From assembly GCA_030267565.1 (NCBI GenBank), contig BRXU01000021.1, positions 483,501 through 547,500 on the forward strand: 64,000 bases of DNA, read 5' to 3'. Both the position numbers and the translations under genes were made by a program. The notes beneath the pieces were generated by a model. The model had not been told where the DNA came from. It did no database searches and worked only from the letters and a program-made list of their open reading frames with translations. The first letter of the stretch is position 1. Each line of letters starts with the position of its first letter. This DNA is from Pleodorina starrii. Its lineage: Eukaryota; Chlorophyta; Chlorophyceae; Chlamydomonadales; Volvocaceae. Of this stretch, positions 35,625 through 47,023 are shown piece after piece.

Positions 35625-38605
35625 GCGGCGGTCTGTGGGCGGATGGGCGGGTGTTGCTTCCGGAGGTGGCGGCGGCGATGCTGACGGCGGCGCTGCGGAG
35701 CCGGCGGGCGGGGCTGTGGCGGCAACAGCTGCAGCCCTGGCAGCGCTTCGTGGACAGGTACGTGGCGGGGGGCTGGGCTTGGAGGGTGGGGGGGGGGGTT
35801 GGAGTGCCTCTTTTGGACTGTCACATTCTACCCTCCCTCGTCCCCACTCCCCTGGTCCCCCCCTCCCGACCCCCGACCCCCCACCCCTGTCTCAATATTG
35901 GAGCATATCACTCCCTGACCCCTCCCGACCCCCGACCCGCGACCCCTGGGTGTGCGCAGGCTGCTCCACCTCATACACTCGATCCCGCTGCCGCCGTCGC
36001 CGCTGGGCGCCAAGTCCGCAGCGTGCGACGTGCCCATGTCGTACGACGCCGCCGCGTCGCCGCCGTCGACGTGGTCCGCGGGCCACAGCCCCGCCCCGTC
36101 GCCACCGCCGCCACCGCTGCTGCCTCCCGCCGGCGGCGGCGGCGGCACGGCGGCGCACTCGCCCGCCGCCGCCGCTGCCGCCGCCACTCCGCAGCGAGCC
36201 GCCCGGCAGTTTGCTGATCAGGCGGTGGGCTTGTTGGCGGCGGCGGCGGTGCTGGACATTGGCGCGCTGCTGCAGGGGCTGTCGAGGTTGGCGGGAGGTG
36301 AGGCGGGAGGTGAGGAACAGAAGCAGAAGAGAGGACAGCAAGTGCGAAGGGGGCGTTCGGTTCTCTGCTGTAGCGGAGGAAGTGCATTTGCCTTCCCCGA
36401 CCTCTTCTCCTTTCTGTCGTTCCGCGCGCGCCCCATCCGATCCCTGCCTCGCTCTCTCCCTTCCCGCCCCCTTTTGCACCGCATCGCCGCCTCGTCTCGT
36501 CTCGTTTGGGGCGCGTGTGCTTCCGCTTGCTTGCCTGTCTTCCCGCCTCTTATTTTCCCTAAACCCCAACCCCCAAGCCTCTTTTTTCCCTTTTCCCTAA
36601 ACCCTTCCCCTTCCCCCCAAGCATCTCAATCCACCTCCTCGATATGGCCCCCCCCCACGCACACCTACGCGGTCCGCCACCGCCCTCCGCCCTCGCCCCT
36701 CCGCCCCCCCGCTGCGGAATTTTCTTTATACCCTCCGTCCTCTGCATCCTCAGGCGAGTCCCTGCCGCTTCACCCGCTGGTGGCCGCCTGCCTCACCCGC
36801 CTGACCGCCACCCGCCCCGGCCGCTGCGCCCTGGCCGCCGCCGCGCCGGCGCTGGGCGCCCTGCTGGCAGCCGCCGCCGCCGCCCCCGCCGCGCGCCTCC
36901 GCCCCGACCTGGCCCGACCCGCACACCTGGCGGCGGCGGACCTGGCGGCGGCGCTGCCGTGCGCCGCGCTGCACGCCGCCAGCCTGCAGCTGGCGGTGGC
37001 GCCGCCGCTGGCGGCTGGCGCCGCCGCCGCCGCCGGTAGCGCGGAGCCGCAGTACGTCACCGTGTACGACCTGGAGTACGGCAATGCGACGTGGCAGCTG
37101 CCGCTGGCGCCGGGGCCCGACGCGCTGCAGCCGCCGCCGGCAGGCGCGGCGGCGGCCTGGCTGGTGGCGCCGCCTGCGAGCGGTGAAGCAGCGACGGTTG
37201 GCGGCGGCGGCGGCGGTGGTGGTGGTGCGCACGGCGGTGTGAAGGTGCCGTCGTGGCCGCCAGTTGCATTGCTGCCGGGGTTGCTTCGGGGTGTGGCCCA
37301 GGCGGGGGTGGCGGCGCTGCAGTTTAGTCCGCAGGTGGGTGGGTGGTGGGGCTTGCGAGGGGGCATGGGGGAGAGGGTGGTGAGGGAGGAGGAGAAGGAG
37401 GCGGAGGAGGAGGAGGGGTTGGGGGCGCAGGCGGGCGGGCGAGGGAAGAGAAGGGAACTGGGAGGAACGACGGGTTGGTGAGCAGGGCCGAGGGGCTCCT
37501 GCGCGAAGGTCTGCTACACGGGGCATTCGTAGCGCGCGTGTGCGCATGCCGGACTTGCTTGGGCCGATGCTGTGGCGCCGCCGGACGCCGTCTCCGTTCC
37601 TTCGCCGAGGTATCTTCCTTCCTGCCCCACCTGACTCCCCACTGGCATCGCATCGCATCGCATCGCATCGCATTGCATCGCCGCGGTCGTCATTCGCTTC
37701 GCCAGTTCATTTGCTCTGTGCAGGCCCCACCCCGCCCCCCGCGTCCCACCGGACCCCAACGCACTTCAGAGTCTTTGCTGGCCCCTGCCCACCCTCCCTT
37801 GCCCATCCCGCCGCTACCTTGCCACACCCTAAAAAACCCCTAAAACCCTAAAACCCTAAAATAAAACCCTAAATGCGTCTCGTACACTGATGCCCGCCTC
37901 CTTCCGCCCATCCCCCCCCCCGACCTCCTGACCCCCCCCCCCATCCCTTCCCTCCCTCCCTCCCTCCCTCCCCCCCCGCAGGGCGACCATTTGGCGGTCC
38001 TCATCCTGGACGGCGCCCCCTGCCCCGCCCTGTTGGTCTTCACCCTGCGCCTGCCCTGGTCCCACCGCCTGTTGCCGCTGCCTCTCTCCGGGACCCCCCG
38101 ACCCGCACTGGTGGTGCAGCCATGCCACTGCTGGATGCTGCCAGGACTCAAGGACCTGCAGATGCCAGGACAGAGCGCGCCGCAGCAGCAGGTGCAGCAG
38201 CAGCAGGGAATCAAGGGCCTGATGCCGGGACTGAAGGATCTGATGCCAGGACAGAGCGCCCCGCAGCAGCAGGCGCAGCAGCAGGCGCAGCAGCAGGCGC
38301 AGCAGCAGGCGCAGCAGACACACGGCGGGGCGGGACGGGGTTCTTCGGGTCAGCAGCAGTGTCTGCAGCGAGAGGGGCAGGTCCCAGCGCCGGTGCAGGG
38401 GGTGCAGGGGGTGCAGGGCCAAGGCCCGGGCGCAGGGGAGGGCGAGGGAGAGGGCAAGGGTGTGGATGTGGATGTGGATGCGCGGTTGGCCCGGGTGGTG
38501 GATCGGGTGGTGGGGCTGCGCTGGTCGGGGGGCGGCTGTGTGGAGCTGCTCCGGAACCGAACCGCGGTGTTGGCGCGCTTCGTGCTGCCGGGGCTGGGGG
38601 GCTAG
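25310..38605 (+). CDS. WDR7: WDR7 / rabconnectin-3 beta homologue (V-ATPase regulator)
   Basis: Ten exons: 25310-25434, 25557-25648, 26025-26164, 26787-30572, 30864-31309, 32164-34087, 34559-35757, 35960-36297, 36754-37334, 37982-38605. All phases close; 9255 nt, 3084 aa. WD40 blades match WDR7 in order: LYTGGSDGAIVRWQL, LLGHNRAIHHLV, GGCCLWREPVGRCE, YGHIGPVTC, LLTGGSDGSLRAWHTHA, then SAAEDGSVALVCLERRCVV. The middle has VLHSWTSDECVD, then FARRWLATDPRVREAAQLLL, and the end has VAALQFSPQGDHLAVLILD. The final block RVVDRVVGLRWSG aligns with the WDR7 C-terminus. WDR7 pairs with DMXL/Rav1-type subunits to promote V-ATPase assembly on endomembranes. Animal WDR7 is about 1490 aa. The excess is Ala, Gly, His and Gln runs, mostly in exons 4 and 6. 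Exon 4 may hide an intron near 29125-29285. The fit to WDR7 over the whole length makes WDR72 or a generic WD40 protein less likely. Confidence 0.92.
25963..26000. repeat. CCACG pentanucleotide repeat in WDR7 intron 2
   Basis: Seven to eight copies of CCACG just upstream of the acceptor CCCCAG at 26024. Confidence 0.9.
26295..26487. repeat. 17-bp minisatellite in WDR7 intron 3, about 11 copies
   Basis: The unit is GGGCCAAGTCCTGACCC, with variants GGGCCAAATCCTGACCC and GGGCCAAATCCGGGCCC interleaved. The variant order suggests multi-unit duplications. Each unit junction creates a CCCGGG site. Confidence 0.95.
26668..26695 (+). repeat. Repeat family B, copy 3 (3' part)
   Basis: CCGCTGCGGTATC followed by TTCTTTTTACCCCC, in WDR7 intron 3, sense orientation, about 90 bases upstream of the exon-4 acceptor. 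Confidence 0.8.
31360..31393 (+). repeat. Repeat family C, copy 2
   Basis: Nearly identical to 15360-15394 over about 34 bases. It lies in WDR7 intron 5 about 50 bases after the donor at 31310. The two copies are in introns of different genes. Confidence 0.75.
32030..32095 (-). repeat. Repeat family A, copy 5
   Basis: Full-length copy on the minus strand: GGGTTATCCAGGAGGG, GGAGCCCGTGAACGGTAACG, GCCGTCTCA. It lies in WDR7 intron 5, antisense to the gene and about 70 bases before the exon-6 acceptor. Confidence 0.85.
32995..33032. repeat. Perfect 17-bp inverted repeat with 4-nt loop inside WDR7 exon 6
   Basis: GCGACCCACGGGTCGCC, loop TGTC, then GGCGACCCGTGGGTCGC. Each arm is itself nearly palindromic and contains the GACCCAYGGGTC-type 12-mer that recurs along WDR7. 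It is inside coding sequence, so a translated mRNA would carry a very stable hairpin. Confidence 0.9.
34435..34520. repeat. CAACCTG heptanucleotide microsatellite in WDR7 intron 6
   Basis: About 11 exact copies of CAACCTG followed by degenerate copies, ending about 40 bases before the acceptor GCATAG at 34558. Confidence 0.95.
36711..36735 (+). repeat. Repeat family B, copy 4 (3' part)
   Basis: GCTGCGGAATTTTCTTTATA in WDR7 intron 8, sense orientation, 18 bases before the acceptor at 36753. The B tail is therefore the pyrimidine tract of this splice site. Confidence 0.65.
37583..37625 (+). repeat. Repeat family B, degenerate copy
   Basis: GACGCCGTCTCCGT, then GAGGTATCTTCCTTCC, in WDR7 intron 9. 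The 5' half is missing. Confidence 0.5.
37647..37682. repeat. GCATC pentanucleotide repeat in WDR7 intron 9
   Basis: Six to seven near-perfect copies of GCATC. Confidence 0.9.
37826..37873 (-). repeat. Interstitial telomere-like array in WDR7 intron 9
   Basis: Irregular copies of CCCTAAAA and CCCTAAA, the complement of TTTTAGGG/TTTAGGG. TTTTAGGG is the Chlamydomonas-type telomere unit. The array is short and degenerate and lies inside an intron, so it is interstitial and not a chromosome end. Confidence 0.85.
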
Positions 38606-40138
38606 CAAGCGGGGCAGGTGAGGGGAGGCTTTGCGGCGGAGGGTGTGGTATGGCACTGTACTGTCATGTGCGGTGCGGTGCGGTGGTGGGTGGGGCAAGA
38701 GAGCTGAACCGCAGCTAGGGAACCGGTGCGGTGCGATGATGGGTGGGGTGGGGGCCGGGATGCGCGGAAGGGCGTGGAGTGGGATGAGGGGCGAGGGCCG
38801 AGGAGGAGCATGTCGGGGCTAGGTCCCCGCATGGTATGAACCTGCACACCGCACACCGGGGTGCATTCCATTGGGGGACGTAGCCCTCGGCCCCCTCCGG
38901 CTGTCACTGCACTTGACGTGGCACCTTGGCGCCGGTGTCTAGGTGTGGGGTACATCGCCGGAACGCGCCGCCGCGGCTTTGGCGGGTTTCGGGGGGCGGG
39001 GGCGGGAGGGGCAGATACACACGCACACACACGCACATACACATACACATACACATATACAGCGCGTGTTGGGCGGGAGCACGCGGGCCGTGCGCGGTGC
39101 CGTCGTGACGCTGCGCTTTGGGAGATTTGGGGAGGGTTCCGGGGGAGGGGCGAGGGGTCGGGGGATGCGGGTCCTTTAAGAGTGGTGCTCTCGGCCTCAT
39201 GGCCCTTGCTGGTGGTGTTGGTGTTGGTGGTGCTGGGGGTGCTGGGGGTTGTGATTGGGGTGGCGGGAGGCGGGTGAAAACCTGAAAAGGAGACACCACC
39301 GCAGCGGAGGTGGGGCGGTACAGTGAGTGGCCACGGCAGGTCCCACTGCAAGACCCAAGACGCAAATCCTGTATCGCCAATCTTTGTTGTGAAATTCATC
39401 CGCATCCTACCCCAGGGGCACCCCCTCGGGGCACCCTCGGAAGCGTGAAGCCAGAAGCGTGCCCAGCTGCCCACCAGTAGTAGTACCAAGCCTTCACTGC
39501 CGCACCCGGCCCACCCGTCCCGACTCCCGAGCCACAGACACGACAGAGCACACAGAAGAGCAGAAACGCCATGAGGCCCCCACCACGCTACGCAACGCAA
39601 GGCAACCACAGGGCAGTACACAAGCGCCCGTGGAGCCCGCCCACCGTCAGGGGGATCCGGGATCCGGGAGCCCGCCCACCGTCAGGGGGAGCCGGGAGGG
39701 GAGGCAGTGTCCGGAGGACCGACGAACACAAACCCGGCCCGACTGGGTGGCCAGGAAGGGATGGACCGCCGGGACCGTCTCCCAGGCAGCCGGCACGACG
39801 CCCAAGGCCATTGATAGATGCGGAATTTACCCAGATGGGGAACCGAGTACCACGTGGGTTGTTAGCCGTACAGGCTGGACGCTTGTGTGTCGTATTGTCC
39901 GGCAAGGCGCCAGGCAGCAGGCACCAAAAGTCGAACCCGGTACACAATCGCTACCTGTAGCATACTTGTGTACATTCCATTGAAAGGTTACGCTTACAGT
40001 CTCGGGCTTTAGGCGCTTAAGCTACCCCTTGCGAAAGTACTGAGCCATATACAAGAACCCTGCTTTCTCAAAGCTGTTGCTTGAACTCTTGTCGAGCTAT
40101 TTGACTTTTTGCTTCCAGCCATACGACCTTAGCAGGAA
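38606..40138. other. Intergenic region between WDR7 and the RING ligase
   Basis: It contains the WDR7 3' flank, a CA/TA-rich dinucleotide tract at about 39018-39061 and a weak family-B-like match on the minus strand near 39284-39312. The RING-gene promoter should lie in the last few hundred bases. No TGTAA polyadenylation-type signal was seen close to the WDR7 stop. Open frames here are GC-bias frames. Confidence 0.5.
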
Positions 40139-40970
40139 ATGGCCACTGCGGTTGGCCAGGGCACTGTCCTGGCGCCCCAAGAACAGCCCAGCGTTGCTGC
40201 ACCAGCAAGTCCACAGGAGGCAGCAACTGCAATTGCTGACAGCACGCCCGTCAAGGCAACCAGCGCGCCGGTGGCAACAACGCAGCCGCATGACCATTCC
40301 GATGAGGACAGCTCGGCCTTCGAGTGCAACATCTGCCTGGAGCTTGCAAAGGAGCCAGTCGTGACCCTTTGCGGACACCTCTTCTGCTGGCCCTGCCTGT
40401 ACAGGTGCGCCATCGGGTCCCGAGCCGCGACCTTCCTCCACCTCTGTTGTAGACACGTTTTGGTGCTTGTGATAGGTGGATGCAGGTGCAGGCTTATAGC
40501 CGGGCATGCCCTGTCTGCAAAGCGGGTGTGGAGATAGACAAGGTTGTGCCAATTTACGGGCGAGGTTCCGAGCCAACGAGCAAGGTGCAGGAGGCAGTCA
40601 AGCCCGTTCCGCCGCGCCCAGCTGGGCAGCGACCTGCTCCTGTGCCGGTAAGCATTGCTTTTGGAGCTTGCTCTGTCTCGTAACGTTTTGCGCCGGTCAT
40701 CAGGTATGTTTTGCCGCAGGCTTCGAGCCCTGGACAGCCGCAGCAGGGCGTCTTACCGTCGCTCTTTGGTTTTCATTTGGGGCCCGGCCAGGGGTACAAC
40801 GAGGCGCTGACGCCGGAGCAGCAGCACCAGGTAGGCAAATTGGACAAGGCACGCCCTTCGCCTCGCAGTTGCAGAAGCTAACACAGCTCGCCGCTGTCTT
40901 TCAGGCGTTCCTTTCGCGGCTACTTTTAATGCTGGGCTCCTTCGTCATCATGTGTCTGCTACTTTTTTAA
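40139..40970 (+). CDS. RNF185: RNF185/RMA1-type membrane-anchored RING E3 ubiquitin ligase
   Basis: Four exons: 40139-40404, 40476-40647, 40720-40830, 40905-40970; 615 nt, 204 aa, all phases close. The C3HC4 RING spans residues 63-103: [20 protein letters not shown], then LFCWPC and RACPVCKAG. The tail after the [17 protein letters not shown], is a hallmark of the RNF5/RNF185/RMA group. A single hydrophobic C-terminal segment (about 186-204, [16 protein letters not shown]) is the expected tail anchor. Length is near the family norm of about 190-230 aa. Family members sit in the ER membrane and ubiquitinate misfolded proteins in ER-associated degradation. Residues 1-60 are a low-complexity Ala/Thr/Pro/Gln leader. 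The first intron is only 71 nt and splits the RING. RNF5 and RNF185 cannot be told apart at this distance, but the family is clear. Confidence 0.93.
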
Positions 40971-43900
40971 GTGGCACGCCGGGTGGCGCGGTATGGACCG
41001 CGCGGGCACGCTTTCCGCAGACAGCCGAGCTTCCCCTGGCTTTGCGGTGAATTGCCATAAAGTCGTTAGCCATGACTGGTGGAGTGTCGCGTGCTGCCGC
41101 CTAAGCGGGTGCACCGCCAGGGTTTTGCACATGGTTAAACTTGCAACCCGCGGCGCTGTTCCAGGGCCATTGCGAAAGATGCATCGAGGGGCCGGGGTGC
41201 ATTGGCGGAAAGGGGATGACATCTAATTCTGTGGTGCAGAAAGTTGAAAGTGTACAAAGTAGTAGGAGGCGCTGGTACCGGTATCTTCGCACGGATGCCG
41301 TGTCGCCTCCCCCAGTCCCCGCCCCCGTCGTGCCCCTGGCGCTGTTTACCGCTAGGAGGACGCAGAGCGGGAGGCATGGACGGAGGGTCGAGGGGCTGGG
41401 CGGGCGGCTCGTGCACTGGCATATTCGCATGGAGGGCATTGGTGGCATTTTGGAGCCAAACGCTGAAGGGAAGCATTGCGGGGGCGGGATATGTTTTTTA
41501 CAGAACTGCAGGCGGGCCAGGCCAACGTACTCGTTTGTGTGACGGAAGGTTGGGCTGGAGGGTTGGGCTAAAATGTTGGGGTTGGGAAACGGCGGCTTTG
41601 GCGACGTACGCGCCACTCCGACTCGGCGCGCCATGCAGATTGTACGACAGGAGGTATGTTGGCCTGCCATGCATGCCGTGACGGCAGCGCCGGGGGGTCT
41701 GGTCGAAGAGACAGCGGGTTGGGGCGGGTTGCGAGAACGGTTTTGGGGGGAGGGGCTCGAGGTGCACCGGTCTCGTTTGCATTGCATTATGCAGCTACAG
41801 ACGGGCTTGTTAATGCGCGTGGGCATCAATGGAATGGGTTTTGTGCAGCACTTGTTTGCGCGATTGCTTTGTCTCAAACGTTACAGATTTAGGTGAAGAC
41901 TGACGACACCAACTCCACGGCACTTCGGGACGGAGGGGGCGCTTGGCGCCAGGCTGGCTCTTCTCCGCTTTGTTTTTGCGGAGCGGAGCGAAGCGGGCCG
42001 GCAAGGGGAACCAATGCTCATTAGTATGATCGATGTAAAAGTAGTTGCGGCCACGGGTGCCGGTTGGAAAGGATGCGGAGGATGCCCGGTGTTACTGTTG
42101 ATTGCTGCGGACATCGAGATGGGGGGGGGGAGGTTCAGCGAGTGGTGGCGATACTGTTAGCTGCTTAGCGCCGCATAGAGCAATGGTACGCTCAATAACC
42201 TAGCGTCTAGACGCTAGGGAGAGGCGCTGTGTGTGCGTGTGTGTGTGCTTGCCGTTGTGCGCGCCGGCCGTCTGTCTGTCCGTCCGTCCGTTTGGCAACG
42301 CAAAAGATTGGACGAGACGCTCCCTCCCTCGAGCCCAGGTTCCGTTGGTCGTGTGCGCGGATGGGCGGGTGTCGTTCGGCGGCCGGGCCTTCTAAGGGAA
42401 GGAAGTTCGCGGTGGCGGTAGTGCCCAGCGGTCAGATCGGGTGTGAGGTGTACTGGGAACGTTTGGAGGGTTTGGAGGGTTTGACAAGGCGCACAGTAGC
42501 ATGTTGGCGGCAGCAGTAGCACTGGGGGCCCGGGGGAATGGGTGTGTGAAGACCTGTTGCTGCCGTAACTACCTACCTTGCACCACGTCTGCATGCGGGA
42601 TTACTGTCGGGATGGCCGGCGGTGCGACGAGATCATCAACAGCAACAGCGATGAGCGATTCACGCTTTGCTGGACTTGATGGAGCGCCGGAGCGCCAACG
42701 AGTCATTTGCCGTACCAACTGTTCCAGTTGTTTCGGGCTGCACTGCACGACTTTCGTTGCGGCGTGTTGGTTTGGCGTATGTGGGTGTCAGGCGCGGTGC
42801 CGTTGCCCCTGGTGGGGAGACTTGGTGAGATGAAGACCAGAGGATTTAAATGGGGGATCCACAGATAGAGCTGCTTCGAACGCACAGAGTTACTGTATCC
42901 AGCTCCTCTTTGGTTTTCACCCCTCCATCAATACACAACGGCAAAGAGACTTGCCGCCCGCCAGCAGGAAGAACTTGTACAGCAGTCCCCGAGCGCACTT
43001 GCGCCCCCGCACGGCCCCCCAGCCAGCAACCACAGCGATACCGAACCAGTCTGGTTCAACCAGAGGTGGCTGCACGCGACTGCGCGTGCCGTACAAACCA
43101 TGGAGGCCGGATTGGTGGGGTGTGCCTCACCCCGCGGTGTAACAGAGCACAACACACACACGCGCCCGACGGCTCATGACGCGCTCCTTCATCGCCCATA
43201 CGCGCTGCTACCGGTGTTATGGCTGCAAGGCCGCGCAAGGCCAGGCGGACTGACTGACTGACTGCAGCTTCGTGCCGTCAAGTGCTTGCCCATTACACTG
43301 ATGCGCGTGCGCCGCTGTTTCGCCGTTGACCAGTTCTCAGTGGGTCAACGGGGCGTGATTCCCCGCGCGGACATCTGTGTGATGCCCACGGTCGGGAACG
43401 ATCGGCGTGTGTGCCGCTCGTCGCTCTGCACTCCTTCTTCCCGCCATCCTCGCCCGTGGGGGGGGGGGGGGCCCGTGTCACCGCACCCGGCAACCGATGT
43501 TGCACCCATCGAGCACCACCCGATCGATCAGCCATCAGTCATCTACCGGTACTGCCCGCATTTGCACGGACGGTACAAGGCCAGCCGTTGCGTTGCCAGC
43601 TGAAGAGCTGATCGATGGGGGTCCCCTACATTCAGAGGGGTGTGGCCTACTGTGTACCGTATAAGGCCCGGTGGTCAGTGCTAGCACGTGTAGCCGCTCT
43701 ACGGGGTTGGCTGCTTGGCTCCCACTGTACCGGTAACAAACCCGCATTCTTCGTTCAGAACCAGCTGGCTACGGCTGCGCCCGATTCGCAGCAGGTCCAG
43801 CTGGAGACCCGGACGACCCGCACCCTACAAAGCTCCTCATTCATTGACATAGCGGCCCCCGCCCCCCACATCCACCCAAAAGACACCGTAACGCAGGGGA

Positions 43901-46106
43901 GGGCAACGCAGGGCACGCGAGCCTCCTCCTCCGCACTCGCTCCCACCGCTGCTCCCAAGGCAGCGAGCAGGGCAACGCGGTTTACAACTCGTTTTATGAA
44001 GGCAAACAATACGACACAGTGGCACGTGCTAGTACGGCACTGCACTTCAGGAACGAGCGAGGCGACAGCTACCGGTACGGTAACCCTGAGGTGGTGTGCA
44101 GTGTTGCGCAGCACAGTGCCGTGTACGGTACTCTAAAAACGCCCCCCGGAGGCCCCACCACCCCAGCGTCCCTCCACTGCCGGTATCACGTACACCATCC
44201 GGCCAGCTAGCAGCCCGCACTGGTAGTCGCACCGGTAGGTCCCGATTGCCCCTCAGGGGGGAAGGGGGGGAGGAGGCTGCCCAGCTGCCCAGCACGCAAC
44301 GTCGCCCCGAAACCACCAGTCCAGCAGCTCACCCTCATCAGGGTCATTACATTCCTGGGCCAGTAGTCTTTCCCTCCCGAGCTGTTGGATTCCCCCAACC
44401 GCTCCCACCTGCCAACACGGACCCCTAACCCTCGCGACCCCTCATCCCAATTCAAGATCACGGCACCACACAACACAGCGGTGCGCGCCCAGCCCCAGCT
44501 CACCGCACCGCACTTCCAGTACTCCCTTCAGTACCTCCTCCCCGACACGATCCGCTGAGACGCCCGCCGCCCCGCCCGCTGCGAGCCCACAGAATTAACG
44601 CTTGGGGTTTAGAGTTTTAGGGTTTATAGGGTTTTAGGGTTATTAGGGTTATTAAGGTTATTAGGGCATTAACACTTTTCTCTGAGTGAAGACTTTTGAG
44701 TGCGGTATGTGGTCGTTGACGGTTGCCGTTTGAGACAGTTTCTATTTTGTCACATTGCGTGTGTCCGTAATAAACGTAGTACGTACGTGCAGTGCAGTTC
44801 CGTCCAGTCTGGTCTTGCCGATCCGGAGAAATATTGCGCATATCGATCATGGACCCAAGGAGAACCGGAACCGCGAGCACGTTCTTTCGTTCAGCGACGT
44901 GCGTGCTGCTTGACAGGCACCCAGCCACTGGGCGGCCCCGCCGTCCTCACCTCACCCTCAACCGCGCCTCCGCCTTCAGACCGCATCAGACCAGCCCAGC
45001 CCAGCGCAACTTAGTCCAGGTAAGCCCAGCGCCTTCGCCTTCCGGGGCGCCTTCGCCTTCCGGGGCACCAACGCACACGTACGTGCATCATCGTGGTAGA
45101 TACTCTCCCCGCGTCATACCGAGCGCTAGACCCGCCATGCACGCTGTGTATTACGAAGTGCACGACGGAAGATAACGACCAAGATAGAGCCGCGCCACTT
45201 TATGTCATACGTACATATTGCTTCATTCCAAGTAGGCATTGATCGATTACAGATAGAGGAGCTGCTGGATAACAGCTACATAGTTCGATCGCACGACTTC
45301 ATTGCAACCGCCGTACGTCCAACCACCGGCATCACGTCGTCCCGCATCACGACGATATAGTTATTTATACACCGGCTGCTGTCTGATGCAAAATTGTTCC
45401 TTGTATCCACAACAAATACACCACACAGGATAACGAATCCATCTCTAATTTATAAAGCGTACATCGAATACACTCCGGCCGCGCGCCCCTACCTTCCTGC
45501 TGCCTCCTAACCGCCGAGCGAGCTATGAAATGGATGGGCCTCCAAATCCGTCGTTTCAGCCAAAGCCTGCTGTGGTTTTGCTTATTGGCCTACCGACCCG
45601 CCGTTGCTGCGGGTGGGTGGCGTTGGCGCGGTGCAGCCTGCGCCTTGCCAACACAAAGCCGCAGACGACTGCTAGCTGTGAATGCCCACGCATGTACGGA
45701 CCGCCGCAACACGAAACCTATTATTTGCTGCGAACTCGCTCGCCCCCGCCGTCGTCAATGCCCGCCCTCACGTGCTGTACCAAATGTTTCAGTGGAAGAG
45801 TAGGAACGAAATCGACCACCTGTAAAACAATGAACCCGCTCCAGATACTAGAGGGTCGGTCGGTCAACGAAGAGGGTGAACGAACTCAATGTGCTAGCTA
45901 TTGCCATCGCGGCTGCTCCTGTGTATGTCCTCCGACGTTGACCTAACAAAGAATCAATATCCTAATAAGAAAAATCGCAGACGACACACCAAAAATCCCG
46001 GCAAGTCCCGGCAAGGCGACGGCTTAGGGCAAGAAAATCGCTACATACCATACATTGACGACACCCCGCCCATCCAACGAACGAACGAATGAAGCTTGCC
46101 AGCCAT
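40971..46106. other. About 5 kb with no recognised gene
   Basis: The region follows the RING gene. It holds a second telomere-like array at 44604-44666 and scattered CGTAC-rich words, but no protein I can recognise. Composition becomes more AT-rich after 44.6 kb. Several frames of 90-170 codons exist (for example 43615-44136 plus and 41101-41877 minus), without domains, signal peptides or consistent splice partners. An unrecognised fast-evolving gene cannot be excluded. Confidence 0.45.
44604..44666 (+). repeat. Interstitial telomere-like array
   Basis: Degenerate TTTTAGGG, TTTAGGG and TTATTAGGG units in head-to-tail order. The orientation is opposite to the array at 37826-37873. It sits between genes. 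Confidence 0.85.
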
Positions 46107-47023
46107 CTAGTGCGCAAAGTTGTAAAGCTCAAACCCGCCGGCGTAGCCAGCAGTCAGCCAGGCCGTGCCGTCTGCAAACGCCTTCTTGGCCTGAGTGATG
46201 ACCAGCTCGGTGAGGCCCGGCGGCGCGAAGCCGCTCTCCTGTGCCGACTGCTGCTGGGCATCCGGCTCCGTCGTCATCATCGCCTGTGATCGGATATTTA
46301 GATGGGTCGCGACCAGGCGGGGAACAACGAACGAATGAACGCTCACGGACGTATCGCAAACTGCCGCAAACGAACATACTGCTGCGTGCGTGGCACGGAG
46401 CGCGTATGTGGAAGGCTATTCCCAAGCCTATGACGCCCAAATCGGCAGCATGAAAGAAAGAAAATTGCGGGTTTCGAGTGCGCCTTTGCAAAAAAAACCT
46501 GTGGTCAACCATCGATATCAAATGAACGTTGTATGTGAACGCATGCTGAAATGCAGTAAGGGTGCACAGAGTGCTATCCACCTTGCGTTAGTTGGAAGCT
46601 AAATATATAATCAACCCGAAAACCTATGCTGCTGCGTGCTGAGTTCAGTAAGGTCGAGCAAAAACTGGCACGTACGCACGCAGCCTACCTTGGCACATCT
46701 ATCTTGGGCTCGGCACAACAACCAACATTTTTCCACACATACAGCACAGCACATGCATACACGCACGAAGCATCTCCCATGCATGATCGCCCGATCTATA
46801 GGCCGCACTGCGCGCAGGACCGACTTACAAAGTCTCCTGTGGCTGACGCCGTCGTCGCGTTCATCTCAAAGTAGTCGGTTGCGGTGTAAGGAGACTGGAA
46901 GTCCACAGAGGGCGGCGGTGCGCCACCGTCGCTCGAGTGATGCCCGCCGGAAGAGGAAGACCTCCGGTGGTGCTTGTCGCCGTGCTTCTTCTTGTGGTGG
47001 TTGACAGTCTTCTTGAGAGCCAT
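46107..47023 (-). CDS. Small basic hypothetical protein, 2 exons, 123 aa
   Basis: Exon 1 is 47023-46829 and exon 2 is 46283-46107. The donor is GTAAGT and the acceptor is ATCACAG, joined in phase 0. The product starts MALKKTVNHHKKKHGDKHHR, a strongly basic Lys/His head. A Ser/Gly/His linker follows, then VDFQSPYTATDYFEMN. The second exon gives an acidic/Gln segment and ends PGLTELVITQAKKAFADGTA, WLTAGYAGGFELYNFAH. I recognise no family. The charged disordered head followed by a compact aromatic C-terminus suggests a small nucleic-acid- or protein-binding factor, but that is speculation. The consensus donor, the GCCATGG start context and the composition change at the exon edge support a real gene. 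Confidence 0.55.

Noticed and set aside
39925..39960. Minus-strand GGGTTCGAC suggests a tRNA T-loop
   Set aside because: No acceptor, D or anticodon stems can be formed around it.
41813..41870. MRVGINGMGFVQHLFARLL resembles the NAD-binding start of GAPDH
   Set aside because: The frame stops soon after, no downstream GAPDH exon (for example the SCTTNC site) is found nearby, and the match is short.
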